The notes under the pieces were generated by a model that was not told the origin of the DNA, searched no databases, and worked only from the letters and a program-made list of their open reading frames with translations. From Arsenophonus sp031446105 (GTDB lineage: Bacteria > Pseudomonadota > Gammaproteobacteria > Enterobacterales > Enterobacteriaceae), in NCBI GenBank assembly GCA_031446105.1, contig CP132907.1:372001-436000 (forward strand): a stretch of DNA of 64,000 nucleotides. Reading direction: 5' to 3'. Positions 10,671 through 20,564 of this stretch are shown here, piece by piece (positions within the stretch are counted from its first letter, which is position 1; the number at the start of each line of letters is the position of its first letter). The position numbers and the translations under genes are program-made.

Positions 10671-13600
10671 TTATATATAATGAGATATATTTTTATTTTT
10701 TAAAAAAATTGCCATTGGTAATAAATAAAGTAAAGTATTTTTTTTTATTTCATCTAACAAATTACAATCAATTTTAGTAAAAACACGTTTAATATAAATA
10801 TTTTGCATTTCTCCTAATTGATTATAAGTACCTTCTAAAGATTTTATAAGTTGTGTATTTGCTTTTTTTAAAATAACATCTAATTCAAAATTAAATTGAT
10901 TATTTTTTTTATCATAACAAAGCATTAACCATTGCCAACCACTTTTTAATAAAAGTGGTAATGGTTTATTTATGCCTTCTTTATAACCATTAATTAATTG
11001 TTGCAAATATATTTTTGCTTGAGATTTATTTACCGTATTAAAACACCATTCAGTATTATTTGTACCAAAAAAATAACTTTGTCCAAAATCAAATTTTATA
11101 CAAAAAACTAAATGTTCTATCCACAATGATAATCCATCAATAACTGTTAACTTAGCAGGTCGATAACGAATTATTCCGTTTGTTTGAATATTTTTTAATT
11201 CTCCAATTAAATCATTTTTTTTAAAAGATTCCACAAAAAAATTATTAAAAGATTTTCCACGATACATTTTTATTTTATTAACTAACAGTTGCATATTTTT
11301 TATTTCTTTTTCCCAATAAATACGCGCAAAATTTTTAGATGGTAATTTACCAGTTGCAAAAAAAAATGGAAATAAAACTTCTAATTGTTCTTCATTAAGA
11401 ATAGCATTAAGCAAAAACTGATTAAGTTTATATTTTTCTAAATTATTTAATAAAAAAGGTTCTTCTTCTGGTAATCGAATAACTTCATTTAAAAAATTAA
11501 TTTTTAATCTTTTCTTAAAAAAAGCAGAAATAGGATTTCGATAAAAAAATAATAATTCTTCTAACAAAATTTCATTATAAATTTCTATTTTTGGAAATAA
11601 CCCCGTACAAAAAATCGACTCTGCATTACCTTCTTTTTTTACTACAGATAACCATTCATCTGCAAAACTTTGATGAACACTAATCGGGGAATAATTTTCT
11701 ATAGCAAAAGGAACTCTAGTATGCTTAATAAGCAAATGTTCTTGTATTTTTTTAGCACTTTCATCAACGTTTAAATGCTCATCACCTTTTAAACAAAAAC
11801 TATAACTAATATATTCCAGTAATTCGCTTAACAAAATTGAAGGATTATAAATTTGATTATCATGTATCGCATAACCAATATAACTTAAATATAAACATTT
11901 AGAAGTTGAATTTAAAACTTCTAAAAATAAATAATAATCATTATTTCGATATGTTTTATCTCCATATTTTGGTTTTTCTTCAATTAAATTAAAACCTACA
12001 GATTCTATTGAACGTGGATATACTTTTTCATTCATACCTAATAAACAAACTACTTTAAAGGGAACAGAACAAATAGGCATGAAATTACAAAAATTTATTT
12101 CACCAGAAAAAGAACATTGATTCTTTTTTTTATCATTAAAAATCATAAAAAATTCATCACGAATAATAGATATAGGAATAACATTTTTATATTTTGCAGA
12201 TATTCCAATTTTAAGAACTTCATGCCATTTTTGTAATAAAAAAATACATGCAGACTCATTTTTTTTATCAAAATAAAAAAAAGAATCTAATAAACATTTA
12301 CATAATGGAAGCCAAGCTAATAATTTTCTCTCTTGATTAAGAATATTTCTCCATTTCCATAATAAATCAATAAATTTAGCTAATTTTCCAACTAATTCTG
12401 CAGCTAAACCCTTGCATTCATTATAAGGTAAAATATCATCCCAAATTCCTAATTTACTATCCATAGCATAACCTAAAAGCATTCTTTTTAAACCAAAATC
12501 CCAAGTATTTTTACCTGTTATTGGTAGTTTTAAAATCTCTATATTTTCATCATTAATACCCCAACAAATACCTGATTCCTTAACCCATTGACGTAAAGAA
12601 TCTAATTCTTTATTATCAATAGAAAATTTAGAAGCTACTGCAGGTAATTCTAATAAATTTAGTACTTCTTTTGCAGTAAACCTGATTTTAGGTAAATCAA
12701 GAAAAAATAAGAAAACTTTAAAAATAGAATCCATTTCTTTTGTTTTTTTACCAGAAATCAAAATAGGCAAACGACGTTCTTGAGATACATAAGTAAAAAC
12801 TGCTGGTATATAAGGAGCATAATCATCTATATTATTAACCATAACAATAATATCTTTTGGTCTTAATTTTGAGTCCTTTTCAAATAAATCAAGCAAATAA
12901 TCTTGAAGTATTTCAACTTCTCTTTTTATACTATGACATGCATGAAATGTTATTGATTTATCTTTTTTACTTAATCTTCTTTTTAAAGAACTATTTTTAA
13001 AAGTCTCCGGTGTTAAACCTAATTGAGTATAATTTTTAAAATCTAAAATATCCCTCTGAATTTGATGTAACAAAGAATTACCAGATATATCTACAAAAGC
13101 AGCTACTTCATGTACTTGATCTAACTGAGAAAGAAAATAAAAATAATCTCTACCTGATGTTCCCCAAGAAAACAACAAGGGATTTATCATTAATGATTGA
13201 TAAGATGATGCATCCAATAAATTTTTATTGAAAAAATATGAAATTTGATGTTTATTATCATATTTTTTTGATTTTTTTTCTTGAAATTTTTTAATATTAG
13301 AATACCAATAAGTATTAATACAATAATTACGACAAGGATTAAAATTTATTAAATAAATATTCATATGCTCTGCAAGAGCATGTAATATTTTTATATAAAT
13401 AGGCGGTAATATGGAAATACCAAAAATAAACAAACGTTTTGGAAATTGAATATCTGAAAACATTTTTAAATATAAAAATTTTAAAAATTCATAATAAAAA
13501 TTTTCTTTATAAACTTTAGGATAACTAACTTTTTTACTATATTGAATTAATGCTAACCATAACTCTTTTTGCCATACTTGATGATCACTTAAACCTTGTA

Positions 13601-14063
13601 CTAATTGTCCATTATGCCATTTTTCTAACCATTCTGGACGGTAAATTAAATATTGCTTAAATATATCAGAAATTTGAAATGATAATTGATATAATTTGCG
13701 TTTGTTTAGATCTTTTTTTAGATATTCCTTCAATAATTTAAATACAGGTAAATCTATTAATGAAGGTAAAATTTGCATTACTTTCCAAATCATTGTTCTT
13801 TTATTAAAAATACTTTCTTCTGCAATATTACATAATATACGAGAAAACATTTTATAAAAAAAAGCAGAGGGTAAAAGAAAAGAAATATTAGCTACAATAT
13901 CTAATTTTTTTGCAAGTTCTATTTGTAGCCAATTTGAAATATTTGAAGTTTGAACTACAATAATTTCTTTTTCAAATGGATCACTTAAAGGTTTTTTTTG
14001 TATTAATTTGGCAATAATTTCTACATGAATTTTTAATTTATTAGAATGATAAATGTTCAGCAT
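10671..14063 (-). CDS. recC: Exodeoxyribonuclease V subunit RecC
   Basis: Chi-recognising scaffold of RecBCD. 1130 residues (E. coli 1122), aligning end to end: N-terminus MLNIYHSNKLKIHVEIIAKL, internal SWGTSGRDYFYFLSQLDQVH, TFHACHSIKREVEILQDYLL, FKVVCLLGMNEKVYPRSIES and a C-terminal KNTLLYLLPMAIF. The helicase-like folds are catalytically inactive in this family. With recB and recD downstream the complete RecBCD enzyme is encoded, which is notable for a reduced genome. Confidence 0.97.
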   Translation of the reverse strand: MLNIYHSNKLKIHVEIIAKLIQKKPLSDPFEKEIIVVQTSNISNWLQIELAKKLDIVANISFLLPSAFFYKMFSRILCNIAEESIFNKRTMIWKVMQILPSLIDLPVFKLLKEYLKKDLNKRKLYQLSFQISDIFKQYLIYRPEWLEKWHNGQLVQGLSDHQVWQKELWLALIQYSKKVSYPKVYKENFYYEFLKFLYLKMFSDIQFPKRLFIFGISILPPIYIKILHALAEHMNIYLINFNPCRNYCINTYWYSNIKKFQEKKSKKYDNKHQISYFFNKNLLDASSYQSLMINPLLFSWGTSGRDYFYFLSQLDQVHEVAAFVDISGNSLLHQIQRDILDFKNYTQLGLTPETFKNSSLKRRLSKKDKSITFHACHSIKREVEILQDYLLDLFEKDSKLRPKDIIVMVNNIDDYAPYIPAVFTYVSQERRLPILISGKKTKEMDSIFKVFLFFLDLPKIRFTAKEVLNLLELPAVASKFSIDNKELDSLRQWVKESGICWGINDENIEILKLPITGKNTWDFGLKRMLLGYAMDSKLGIWDDILPYNECKGLAAELVGKLAKFIDLLWKWRNILNQERKLLAWLPLCKCLLDSFFYFDKKNESACIFLLQKWHEVLKIGISAKYKNVIPISIIRDEFFMIFNDKKKNQCSFSGEINFCNFMPICSVPFKVVCLLGMNEKVYPRSIESVGFNLIEEKPKYGDKTYRNNDYYLFLEVLNSTSKCLYLSYIGYAIHDNQIYNPSILLSELLEYISYSFCLKGDEHLNVDESAKKIQEHLLIKHTRVPFAIENYSPISVHQSFADEWLSVVKKEGNAESIFCTGLFPKIEIYNEILLEELLFFYRNPISAFFKKRLKINFLNEVIRLPEEEPFLLNNLEKYKLNQFLLNAILNEEQLEVLFPFFFATGKLPSKNFARIYWEKEIKNMQLLVNKIKMYRGKSFNNFFVESFKKNDLIGELKNIQTNGIIRYRPAKLTVIDGLSLWIEHLVFCIKFDFGQSYFFGTNNTEWCFNTVNKSQAKIYLQQLINGYKEGINKPLPLLLKSGWQWLMLCYDKKNNQFNFELDVILKKANTQLIKSLEGTYNQLGEMQNIYIKRVFTKIDCNLLDEIKKNTLLYLLPMAIFLKNKNISHYI

Positions 14064-14273
14064 TATATCTCTTTAAAAATTAACTTAATATATTAAAATA
14101 TTTTTTATAAACAATTAAATTAAAAAATAATATTTCTTTAAAAGAATATTCTAATAATTGGATATAAAATACAAATTGATATTATAAATTATAAAAATAT
14201 TTTTTATACTATTTCTAAACATGATAATTTAATAAAATTATTAAAATTTTAAAAAACAAAAAATTATTATTTA

Positions 14274-15125
14274 CTATATGGTAAATGGATACTTAATTGC
14301 ATTATGATATTGATAATCAATCACCAAAAAATCATTACTGGTAACCCACGTTTCAATATCCTTTAATTTTTTAATATCAGGATTAATCATAAGCTTAGGT
14401 AAATGATAAGGAGTACGCTTTAATTGAATATCACACATTATAGAAAGTTGATTTTCATAAATATGCGCATTAACTATTTTATGATATGCCTTACCTACTT
14501 TATATCCAGTTATTTGAGCAATTAATGCTAATAAAACAAAACATTGAATTTGATTAAAATTTAAACCTAAAGCTACATCACAACTTCGTTGATATGAAGT
14601 TAAATACAATTTATCCCCTAAAATCGAAAAAGTATGGGTATGCATACAAGGACGTAAACAACCCAATTCAAACTCACCAGGATTATAAAAAGTTATTATT
14701 TCTGCACGATCATCAATTCCAACAGAAAGATTATTAACAACTTTCTTTAATTGATCTAAGCAAGTTCCATCTAAACGCCTCCATGACCTTCCTTGAACCC
14801 CATATACTCTACCCATATCATCTATTCCTTTACGATTCGGGTTATTAATCCATTCTAAATTTTTATTTGCATTTGCATTCCATGTATTGCAACCAAGATC
14901 TCTAAATTGTGAAGCACTACAATACCCTCTTATATACCCTAATAGTTCAGAAATAGCAGATTTATAAAAACTTTTTCGAGTAGTAATTAAAGGAAATTCA
15001 TTATTAGCAACATCATATTCAAAATCAACATTAATAACAGTTAGGCATCGCGAACCAGTACGTTTATTTTCAATCCAATAACCTTCATTGATAATACGTT
15101 TACATAAATTTAAATATTGATACAT
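14274..15125 (-). CDS. thyA: Thymidylate synthase, 283-residue type
   Basis: Converts dUMP to dTMP using methylene-tetrahydrofolate. The dihydrofolate produced is recycled by folA in this window. The catalytic Cys is in LGCLRPCMHTHTF, followed by the dUMP/folate-binding SYQRSCDVALGLNFNQIQ and the His/Tyr block KIVNAHIYENQL. At 283 residues with RPCMHTH instead of the E. coli APCHAFF, it resembles the ThyA of Vibrio and Pasteurellaceae rather than the 264-residue E. coli form. It follows lgt by 48 bases in the lgt-thyA operon order of E. coli. Confidence 0.95.
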   Translation of the reverse strand: MYQYLNLCKRIINEGYWIENKRTGSRCLTVINVDFEYDVANNEFPLITTRKSFYKSAISELLGYIRGYCSASQFRDLGCNTWNANANKNLEWINNPNRKGIDDMGRVYGVQGRSWRRLDGTCLDQLKKVVNNLSVGIDDRAEIITFYNPGEFELGCLRPCMHTHTFSILGDKLYLTSYQRSCDVALGLNFNQIQCFVLLALIAQITGYKVGKAYHKIVNAHIYENQLSIMCDIQLKRTPYHLPKLMINPDIKKLKDIETWVTSNDFLVIDYQYHNAIKYPFTI

Positions 15126-15173
15126 TTTTATTCACTGATAAAAAATACTATTATTAAACTATAAATAATATTA

Positions 15174-16028
15174 TTATTTTCTTAATTTATATGTATATTT
15201 TATTATAAAAATACCAAAAATAATCATAGGTAATGATAAAATTTGACCCATACTCATGCCAAAAAAAAGTCCTAATTGAAAATCAGGCTCACGAAAAAAT
15301 TCAACAAAAATACGAAAAATTCCATAAACAATTAAAAATAATCCTGATACACTACCTTTTGGTCTTGATTTATAAATAAATAAATTTAAAATTATAAATA
15401 AAATAATTCCTTCTAAAAACATCTCATAAAGCTGAGAAGGATGTCTAGGTAACAATCCACCATACCTTTTTAAAATAGGAAGCAAATTAGGATTTTGATT
15501 AACAATCTGTATATCATTGTTATGTGATCCTGGAAATAACATAGCCCAAGGAGTTTTTAATGTAACACGTCCCCATAATTCTCCATTAATAAAATTTCCA
15601 ATACGCCCTACTCCTAATCCAAATGGGATTAATGGAGCCATAAAATCTGCAACTACAAAAAAATTACGTCGAGTTTTATATGCATACCAAAACATTGTAC
15701 ATATAACGCCTATTAAACCACCATGAAAAGACATTCCTCCATTCCACAGTTTAAAAAAATAAAAAGGATCACTTAAAAATATCGAAAAATTATAAAACAA
15801 AACATAACCTAAACGACCACCTATAATAACACCAAAAAAACTAAAATATAATAAATTTTCAACTTCAATTTTTGTCCACCCGCTATTTTTTTTATTAGCC
15901 ATCCGTTTTGCTAACCACATTGCAAAAACAAATCCTATTAGATACATCATACCGTACCAATAAAATTTTATTGGACCAATAGATATAATAACAGGATTAA
16001 GATTAAGAATAATTATTGATGTATTCAT
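15174..16028 (-). CDS. lgt: Phosphatidylglycerol-prolipoprotein diacylglyceryl transferase
   Basis: Inner-membrane enzyme that attaches diacylglycerol to the lipobox Cys of prolipoproteins. 284 residues (E. coli 291). About seven hydrophobic segments. Conserved elements: MSFHGGLIGVI (essential His), the Lgt signature VGRIGNFINGELWGR, RHPSQLYEM and the C-terminal GIFRIFVEFFREPD. First gene of lgt-thyA; ptsP, which lies upstream in E. coli, is missing. Confidence 0.96.
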   Translation of the reverse strand: MNTSIIILNLNPVIISIGPIKFYWYGMMYLIGFVFAMWLAKRMANKKNSGWTKIEVENLLYFSFFGVIIGGRLGYVLFYNFSIFLSDPFYFFKLWNGGMSFHGGLIGVICTMFWYAYKTRRNFFVVADFMAPLIPFGLGVGRIGNFINGELWGRVTLKTPWAMLFPGSHNNDIQIVNQNPNLLPILKRYGGLLPRHPSQLYEMFLEGIILFIILNLFIYKSRPKGSVSGLFLIVYGIFRIFVEFFREPDFQLGLFFGMSMGQILSLPMIIFGIFIIKYTYKLRK

Positions 16029-16291
16029 TATCTAAAATCTCTATTTTTTTATAAAAAATCAAATAAAAAAACTAATAACAGTTTTATATTACCTTTTTAT
16101 GTCATCAATTAATAATTTTATTAACTATCAAATTAAACTGATTATTACATACAATAATTAAATAATTATTACTTTATTTTCATAAAAAAAATATGTTACA
16201 AATACAAATCAATTTTTAATACATTATTTTATTTTTTTATAAACAAAAAATAAAATTTTTAAATAAATTTTTATTATTATTTTTATTTGTA

Positions 16292-16771
16292 TTATAAAAT
16301 TGACATAACAATAGGAGCAAATTCTTTCATAACACGTCTATAAACATCGAGTTTAAAAAAAACAACTTGGCGTACAGGATACCAATAGTTTACCCAACGC
16401 CATTTATCAAATTCAGGGATCTTATTTTTTTTAACATCAATATTATGTTCATTACACACTAATTGTAACAAAAACCAACGTTGTTTTTGTCCAATACAAA
16501 CTGGCTTCGCATTCCAACGTACCAAATTTTTAGGTAATTTATAACGAACCCAATAACGAGTAAATGCCAATATTTTAACGTCATTACGATCTAAACCTAC
16601 TTCTTCAAATAATTCTCGATACATTGCTTCTTCTGGTGATTCCTTAGGATTAATTCCTCCCTGAGGAAATTGCCATGAATCTTGTCCACATCGACGAGCC
16701 CATAATACCTGTCTTTGATGATTACAAATTACAATTCCTACATTTAACCGATAAATATTATTATCAACCAT
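16292..16771 (-). CDS. rppH: RNA pyrophosphohydrolase (Nudix)
   Basis: Removes pyrophosphate from the 5' end of mRNAs to trigger decay. 159 residues against 176 in E. coli; the match is continuous from VDNNIYRLNVGIVICN to VYRRVMKEFAPIVMS and only the disordered basic tail is missing. The Nudix box GGINPKESPEEAMYRELFEE-VGL is complete (Gly, Arg-Glu, Glu-Glu positions present). It keeps its E. coli position upstream of lgt although ptsP between them has been lost. Confidence 0.95.
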   Translation of the reverse strand: MVDNNIYRLNVGIVICNHQRQVLWARRCGQDSWQFPQGGINPKESPEEAMYRELFEEVGLDRNDVKILAFTRYWVRYKLPKNLVRWNAKPVCIGQKQRWFLLQLVCNEHNIDVKKNKIPEFDKWRWVNYWYPVRQVVFFKLDVYRRVMKEFAPIVMSIL

Positions 16772-17046
16772 TAAAATACCTCTAAATTTAAAATACCTCT
16801 AGTAAAAAAAATTATCTTTATATTATTTTATAATAAATTTACGTAAAATATATATTTTATAATAAAAAAACTTTATATTTACTTTGTAATAAGTCTCTTA
16901 ATATGTTATAAAAATTTTTAATAAAATTAAAAAATAATCATTAAATAATTATAATATATATATTAAAAAATATGTTTAGTATTTATTATTATTTTTTTTA
17001 TGTTTTTAACAATATTTTTCTATCCTAAAAAAAAGAGTATTTATTA
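16772..17046. promoter_or_regulatory. rppH-thiB divergent intergenic region, no TPP riboswitch seen
   Basis: This 275-base region must hold the promoters of rppH (minus) and thiBPQ (plus). In E. coli the thiB leader has a TPP (THI-box) riboswitch. I looked for the conserved CTGAGA and ACCCnTGAACCTGA blocks and found neither; the region is almost entirely A/T. Confidence 0.5.
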
Positions 17047-18045
17047 TTGAAAAAATTACTTTTAACAATAATTATAATTATCTGTATATCTTTTCAAACA
17101 ACCGCATTACAAAAAAAAGATATATTAACAATTTATACTTATAATTCTTTTATTACAAAATGGGGGCCAGGACCAAAAATAAAATCTGCTTTTGAAAAAG
17201 AATGTAACTGTATAGTAAAATTTGTTGGGTTAAATAATGGAATAACCTTATTAAATCGATTAAAAATCGAAAAGAAAAAAACCAAAGCAGATATTATACT
17301 TGGACTAGATAATAATTTAATTGACATTGCTAGAAAAAGTGATTTATTTGCTCAACACAACATTGATACAAGTCAATTAAATTTACCAATAAAATTTAAT
17401 GACAATATTTTTATACCTTACGATTATGGTTATTTTGCTTTTATTTATGACAAAAATAAAATCACTGAAGCACCAAAAAACTTTGATGAATTAATTAATA
17501 AACAAAAAACCTGGAAAATTATTTATCAAGATCCTCGTACCAGTACTCCAGGATTAGGTTTACTACTTTGGATACAAAAAATTTATAAAGATCAAAGCGT
17601 TGAAGTATGGAAAAAAATAGAAAAAAAAACTTTAACTGTTACTAAAAATTGGAGTACAGCTTATGGACTTTTCTTAAAAGGTGAATGTGATTTTGTACTT
17701 AGTTATACTTCTTCACCAGCTTATCATTTATTACACGATCAAAAAAATAATTATACAGCAGCAATTTTTGATGAAGGTCACTATTTACAAATTGAAGTTG
17801 CTGCACAATTAGCCAATGCTCATAATCCTAAACTAGCTAAAAAATTTTTACAATTTATGTTATCCCCAGCATTCCAAACAATATTACCTACAACTAATTG
17901 GTTGTATCCAGCTACCAACATACCATTACCAGAAGTTTATAAAAAAATACAAATGCCAAAAAAAACATTGCAATTTAATGCAGAAATTATTAACCAATAT
18001 CGCAATAAGTGGATCTATTTATGGCAAAATGCCGTCATTCATTAA
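17047..18045 (+). CDS. thiB: Thiamine-binding periplasmic protein
   Basis: Captures thiamine and its phosphates in the periplasm for the ThiPQ transporter. 332 residues (E. coli TbpA 327) with an intact signal peptide (KKLLLTIIIIICISFQTTA). Strong blocks: KWGPGPKIKSAFE, KADIILGLDNNLIDIA, YDYGYFAFIYDKNK, YQDPRTSTPGLGLLLWIQK, NWSTAYGLFLKGECDFVLSY. The start is a TTG codon, placed by alignment with TbpA, with a weak AGAG upstream; no ATG fits as well. First gene of an overlapping three-gene operon. Confidence 0.96.
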   Translation: MKKLLLTIIIIICISFQTTALQKKDILTIYTYNSFITKWGPGPKIKSAFEKECNCIVKFVGLNNGITLLNRLKIEKKKTKADIILGLDNNLIDIARKSDLFAQHNIDTSQLNLPIKFNDNIFIPYDYGYFAFIYDKNKITEAPKNFDELINKQKTWKIIYQDPRTSTPGLGLLLWIQKIYKDQSVEVWKKIEKKTLTVTKNWSTAYGLFLKGECDFVLSYTSSPAYHLLHDQKNNYTAAIFDEGHYLQIEVAAQLANAHNPKLAKKFLQFMLSPAFQTILPTTNWLYPATNIPLPEVYKKIQMPKKTLQFNAEIINQYRNKWIYLWQNAVIH

Positions 18046-19628
18046 TATTAAATTCATTGTGGCCTGGTATAATTGTTTGTTGTTTTTTTATAAGCATTCT
18101 TATCATAATTTTTAGTACTTTGTTATTACATGTACCTAAAATAGTTTTTAAAGAATTTATTCATGATACCTACTTATGGTATGTCATTATTTTTACTTTT
18201 TTTCAAGCATTTCTATCTACATTTTTATCAGTTATTCCTGCTATATTTATAGCAAAAAGTCTTTTCAGACGATATTTTCCATTTCGTACACTTTTCTTAC
18301 GGTTATGCTCTATAACATTTGCATTGCCAGTACTAGTTGCTATTTTTGGATTATTAACAATATACGGTCGTATGGGATGGATTGCACAATTTTGTCAATT
18401 ATTAGGAATTAATTATCAATTTACTCCTTATGGATTAAAAGGAATTTTATTAGCGCATATTTTTTTTAACTTACCATTAGCTATACACATGTTGCTACAA
18501 ACCTTAGAAAATATTCCAATTGAACAACGTCAACTTGCTGCGCAACTGGGTATGACTAATTGGCAATATTTACGCATTGTTGAATGGCCATATTTTAAGC
18601 GACAAATCTTACCTACATTTTCTTTAATTTTTATGCTATGTTTCTCAAGTTTTTCTACTGCTCTTACACTTGGAGGAGGACCAGCAGCCACTACAATCGA
18701 ATTAGCTATTTATCAATCATTAAGTTATGATTTTAATCTAAATCAAGCTGCTTTTCTTTCTATTATACAAATATTTTTTTGTTTAAGTCTTATATTATTT
18801 GCTCAAAAGTTTAATATCTTTTTTTCTGTAGGAAACACTCAAAATTTTTGCTGGATAAATACATATGATAACAAAATTAAAAAAATATGGGATACTTTTT
18901 TAATTAGTATTACAATATTATTTCTAATTACACCTTTGTTAGGAATTTTTATAGATGGTATAAAATCTATAACTTTACATACATTAAAACAACCTGAATT
19001 ATGGAAAGCATTTGCTAATTCAATGTTTATAGCTATTAATGCCGGATTCCTTTGTATTCTTTTTACCATGATGATATTGTGGAGTACCCGTGAATTACGT
19101 TTAAGACACTCTATTAAACTTTATAAAATTATGACAATCAGTGGATTATTAATCCTTGCAATTCCAAGCATAGTTTTAACGACTGGTCTTTTTTTATTAT
19201 TCCATGATACGTTTAATTTTAATTATTTTCCATATATCTTAATAATTTTTACTAACGCTTTAATGTCTATTCCTTATTCTTTAAAAGTATTAGAAAACCC
19301 TATGTATGACTTAGCTGAACGTTATAATATATTATGTATCTCATTAAATATTAGAAATATTAATAGATTGCGCATAATTGAATTAAAAGCACTTAAACAT
19401 ACAATAAGACAAGCTTTTGCTTTTTCTTGTATATTATCAATAGGAGATTTTGGTATCATTGCATTATTTGGCAATGAAAATTTTCACACTTTACCTCATT
19501 ATCTTTATGAACAATTGTCTGCTTATCTTAATAAAGATGCTGCAGTTACTGCACTAGTACTCTTATTTTTATGCTTTAATATATGTATTTTATCAAAAAA
19601 TGGTCTGGAAAACAAAAAATATGATTAA
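18021..19628 (+). CDS. thiP: Thiamine ABC transporter permease
   Basis: Inner-membrane permease of the thiamine importer, a fused double permease with about 12 membrane segments. I choose the ATG at 18021 (MAKCRHSLILNSLWPGI), which aligns with E. coli MATRRQPLIPGW and has GTGGA upstream, over the in-frame ATG at 18009. 535 residues (E. coli 536). Both EAA-type cytoplasmic loops are present (EQRQLAAQLGMTNWQYLRIV and the C-terminal copy near NRLRIIELKALKHTI), as is SLGGG-like TLGGGPAATTIELAIYQSLS. It overlaps the end of thiB by 25 bases. Confidence 0.96.
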   Translation: MAKCRHSLILNSLWPGIIVCCFFISILIIIFSTLLLHVPKIVFKEFIHDTYLWYVIIFTFFQAFLSTFLSVIPAIFIAKSLFRRYFPFRTLFLRLCSITFALPVLVAIFGLLTIYGRMGWIAQFCQLLGINYQFTPYGLKGILLAHIFFNLPLAIHMLLQTLENIPIEQRQLAAQLGMTNWQYLRIVEWPYFKRQILPTFSLIFMLCFSSFSTALTLGGGPAATTIELAIYQSLSYDFNLNQAAFLSIIQIFFCLSLILFAQKFNIFFSVGNTQNFCWINTYDNKIKKIWDTFLISITILFLITPLLGIFIDGIKSITLHTLKQPELWKAFANSMFIAINAGFLCILFTMMILWSTRELRLRHSIKLYKIMTISGLLILAIPSIVLTTGLFLLFHDTFNFNYFPYILIIFTNALMSIPYSLKVLENPMYDLAERYNILCISLNIRNINRLRIIELKALKHTIRQAFAFSCILSIGDFGIIALFGNENFHTLPHYLYEQLSAYLNKDAAVTALVLLFLCFNICILSKNGLENKKYD

Positions 19629-20268
19629 AATAGATCAACTTTTTTATTGTTATGAAAGCCTAAATATGGAGTTTAATTTTAAAATAAATCAAGGAGAAAA
19701 GGTAGCTATTTTAGGGGGGAGCGGGGCAGGAAAAAGTACTTTACTAAATTTAATTGCAGGGTTCCAATTTTCAAAAAAAGGTGAAATTTGGCTTAATAAA
19801 AAAAAATGCACTTATATCCCACCAGAAATGCGACCCGTCTCTATTCTTTTTCAAGAAAATAACCTTTTTGCTCATTTAACCGTTTGGCAAAATATTGCTT
19901 TAGGGATTGAGCCAAGTTTATCTTTAAATAAAAATCAATATGATATAATTAAAAAAATTATAGAAAAAGTTTCTTTACAAAATTGCTTAACACGCTTACC
20001 TGGACAAATATCAGGAGGTCAAAGACAAAGAACTGCATTGGCACGTTGTTTGATTCGTCACAAACCAATTTTGCTTTTAGATGAACCTTTTTCTGCGTTA
20101 GATCCTATATTGCGTAATGAAATGTTAGTTTTATTAAAACAAATATGTGATGAAAAACAATTAACTTTACTTATTGTTTCTCATAATTTAGAAGATACTG
20201 TAAAAATAACAAATAGATCTATTATTATATCAAATGGAAAAATTATTTATGATGGTCATCATAAATAA
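19621..20268 (+). CDS. thiQ: Thiamine ABC transporter ATP-binding protein
   Basis: ATPase that powers thiamine import. Start placed at 19621 (MIKIDQLFYCYES), aligning with E. coli MLKLTDITWLYH and overlapping the thiP stop by 8 bases. 215 residues against 232: the last ~17 residues of the E. coli protein are missing but all nucleotide-binding motifs are there: Walker A GGSGAGKST, Q-loop LFQENNLFAHLTVWQN, signature ISGGQRQRTALAR, Walker B ILLLDEPFSALDP, and the H-loop His in LLIVSHNLED. Confidence 0.95.
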   Translation: MIKIDQLFYCYESLNMEFNFKINQGEKVAILGGSGAGKSTLLNLIAGFQFSKKGEIWLNKKKCTYIPPEMRPVSILFQENNLFAHLTVWQNIALGIEPSLSLNKNQYDIIKKIIEKVSLQNCLTRLPGQISGGQRQRTALARCLIRHKPILLLDEPFSALDPILRNEMLVLLKQICDEKQLTLLIVSHNLEDTVKITNRSIIISNGKIIYDGHHK

Positions 20269-20330
20269 TTAAATAAAAAATAATTAAAAATATTTAATAA
20301 ATAATAAAAAGTGATGTTTAATAAAAATAC

Positions 20331-20352
20331 CTTTGATATATGATTATCAAAG
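20331..20352 (+). terminator. Possible terminator after thiQ
   Basis: Perfect 8-bp stem CTTTGATA/TATCAAAG with 6-base loop, followed by TTTGATTT, 62 bases downstream of the thiQ stop. A weak but plausible intrinsic terminator for thiBPQ. Confidence 0.45.
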
Positions 20353-20564
20353 TTTGATTTATCAATAATTAAAAATAATTCATTTGATAAAAAATAATAT
20401 ATTAATAAGTATATGCAAAACATAAAAAACAATTTTTAACTTTAATTATATATATTAAATAAATATTTTTTTAATTAAAAATGTTTATAATTAAAAAAGT
20501 TTAAAATAAATATTTTTATAAAAAATCATATAATTAATTACAAAACAGTGAAATTGTATTTTTA

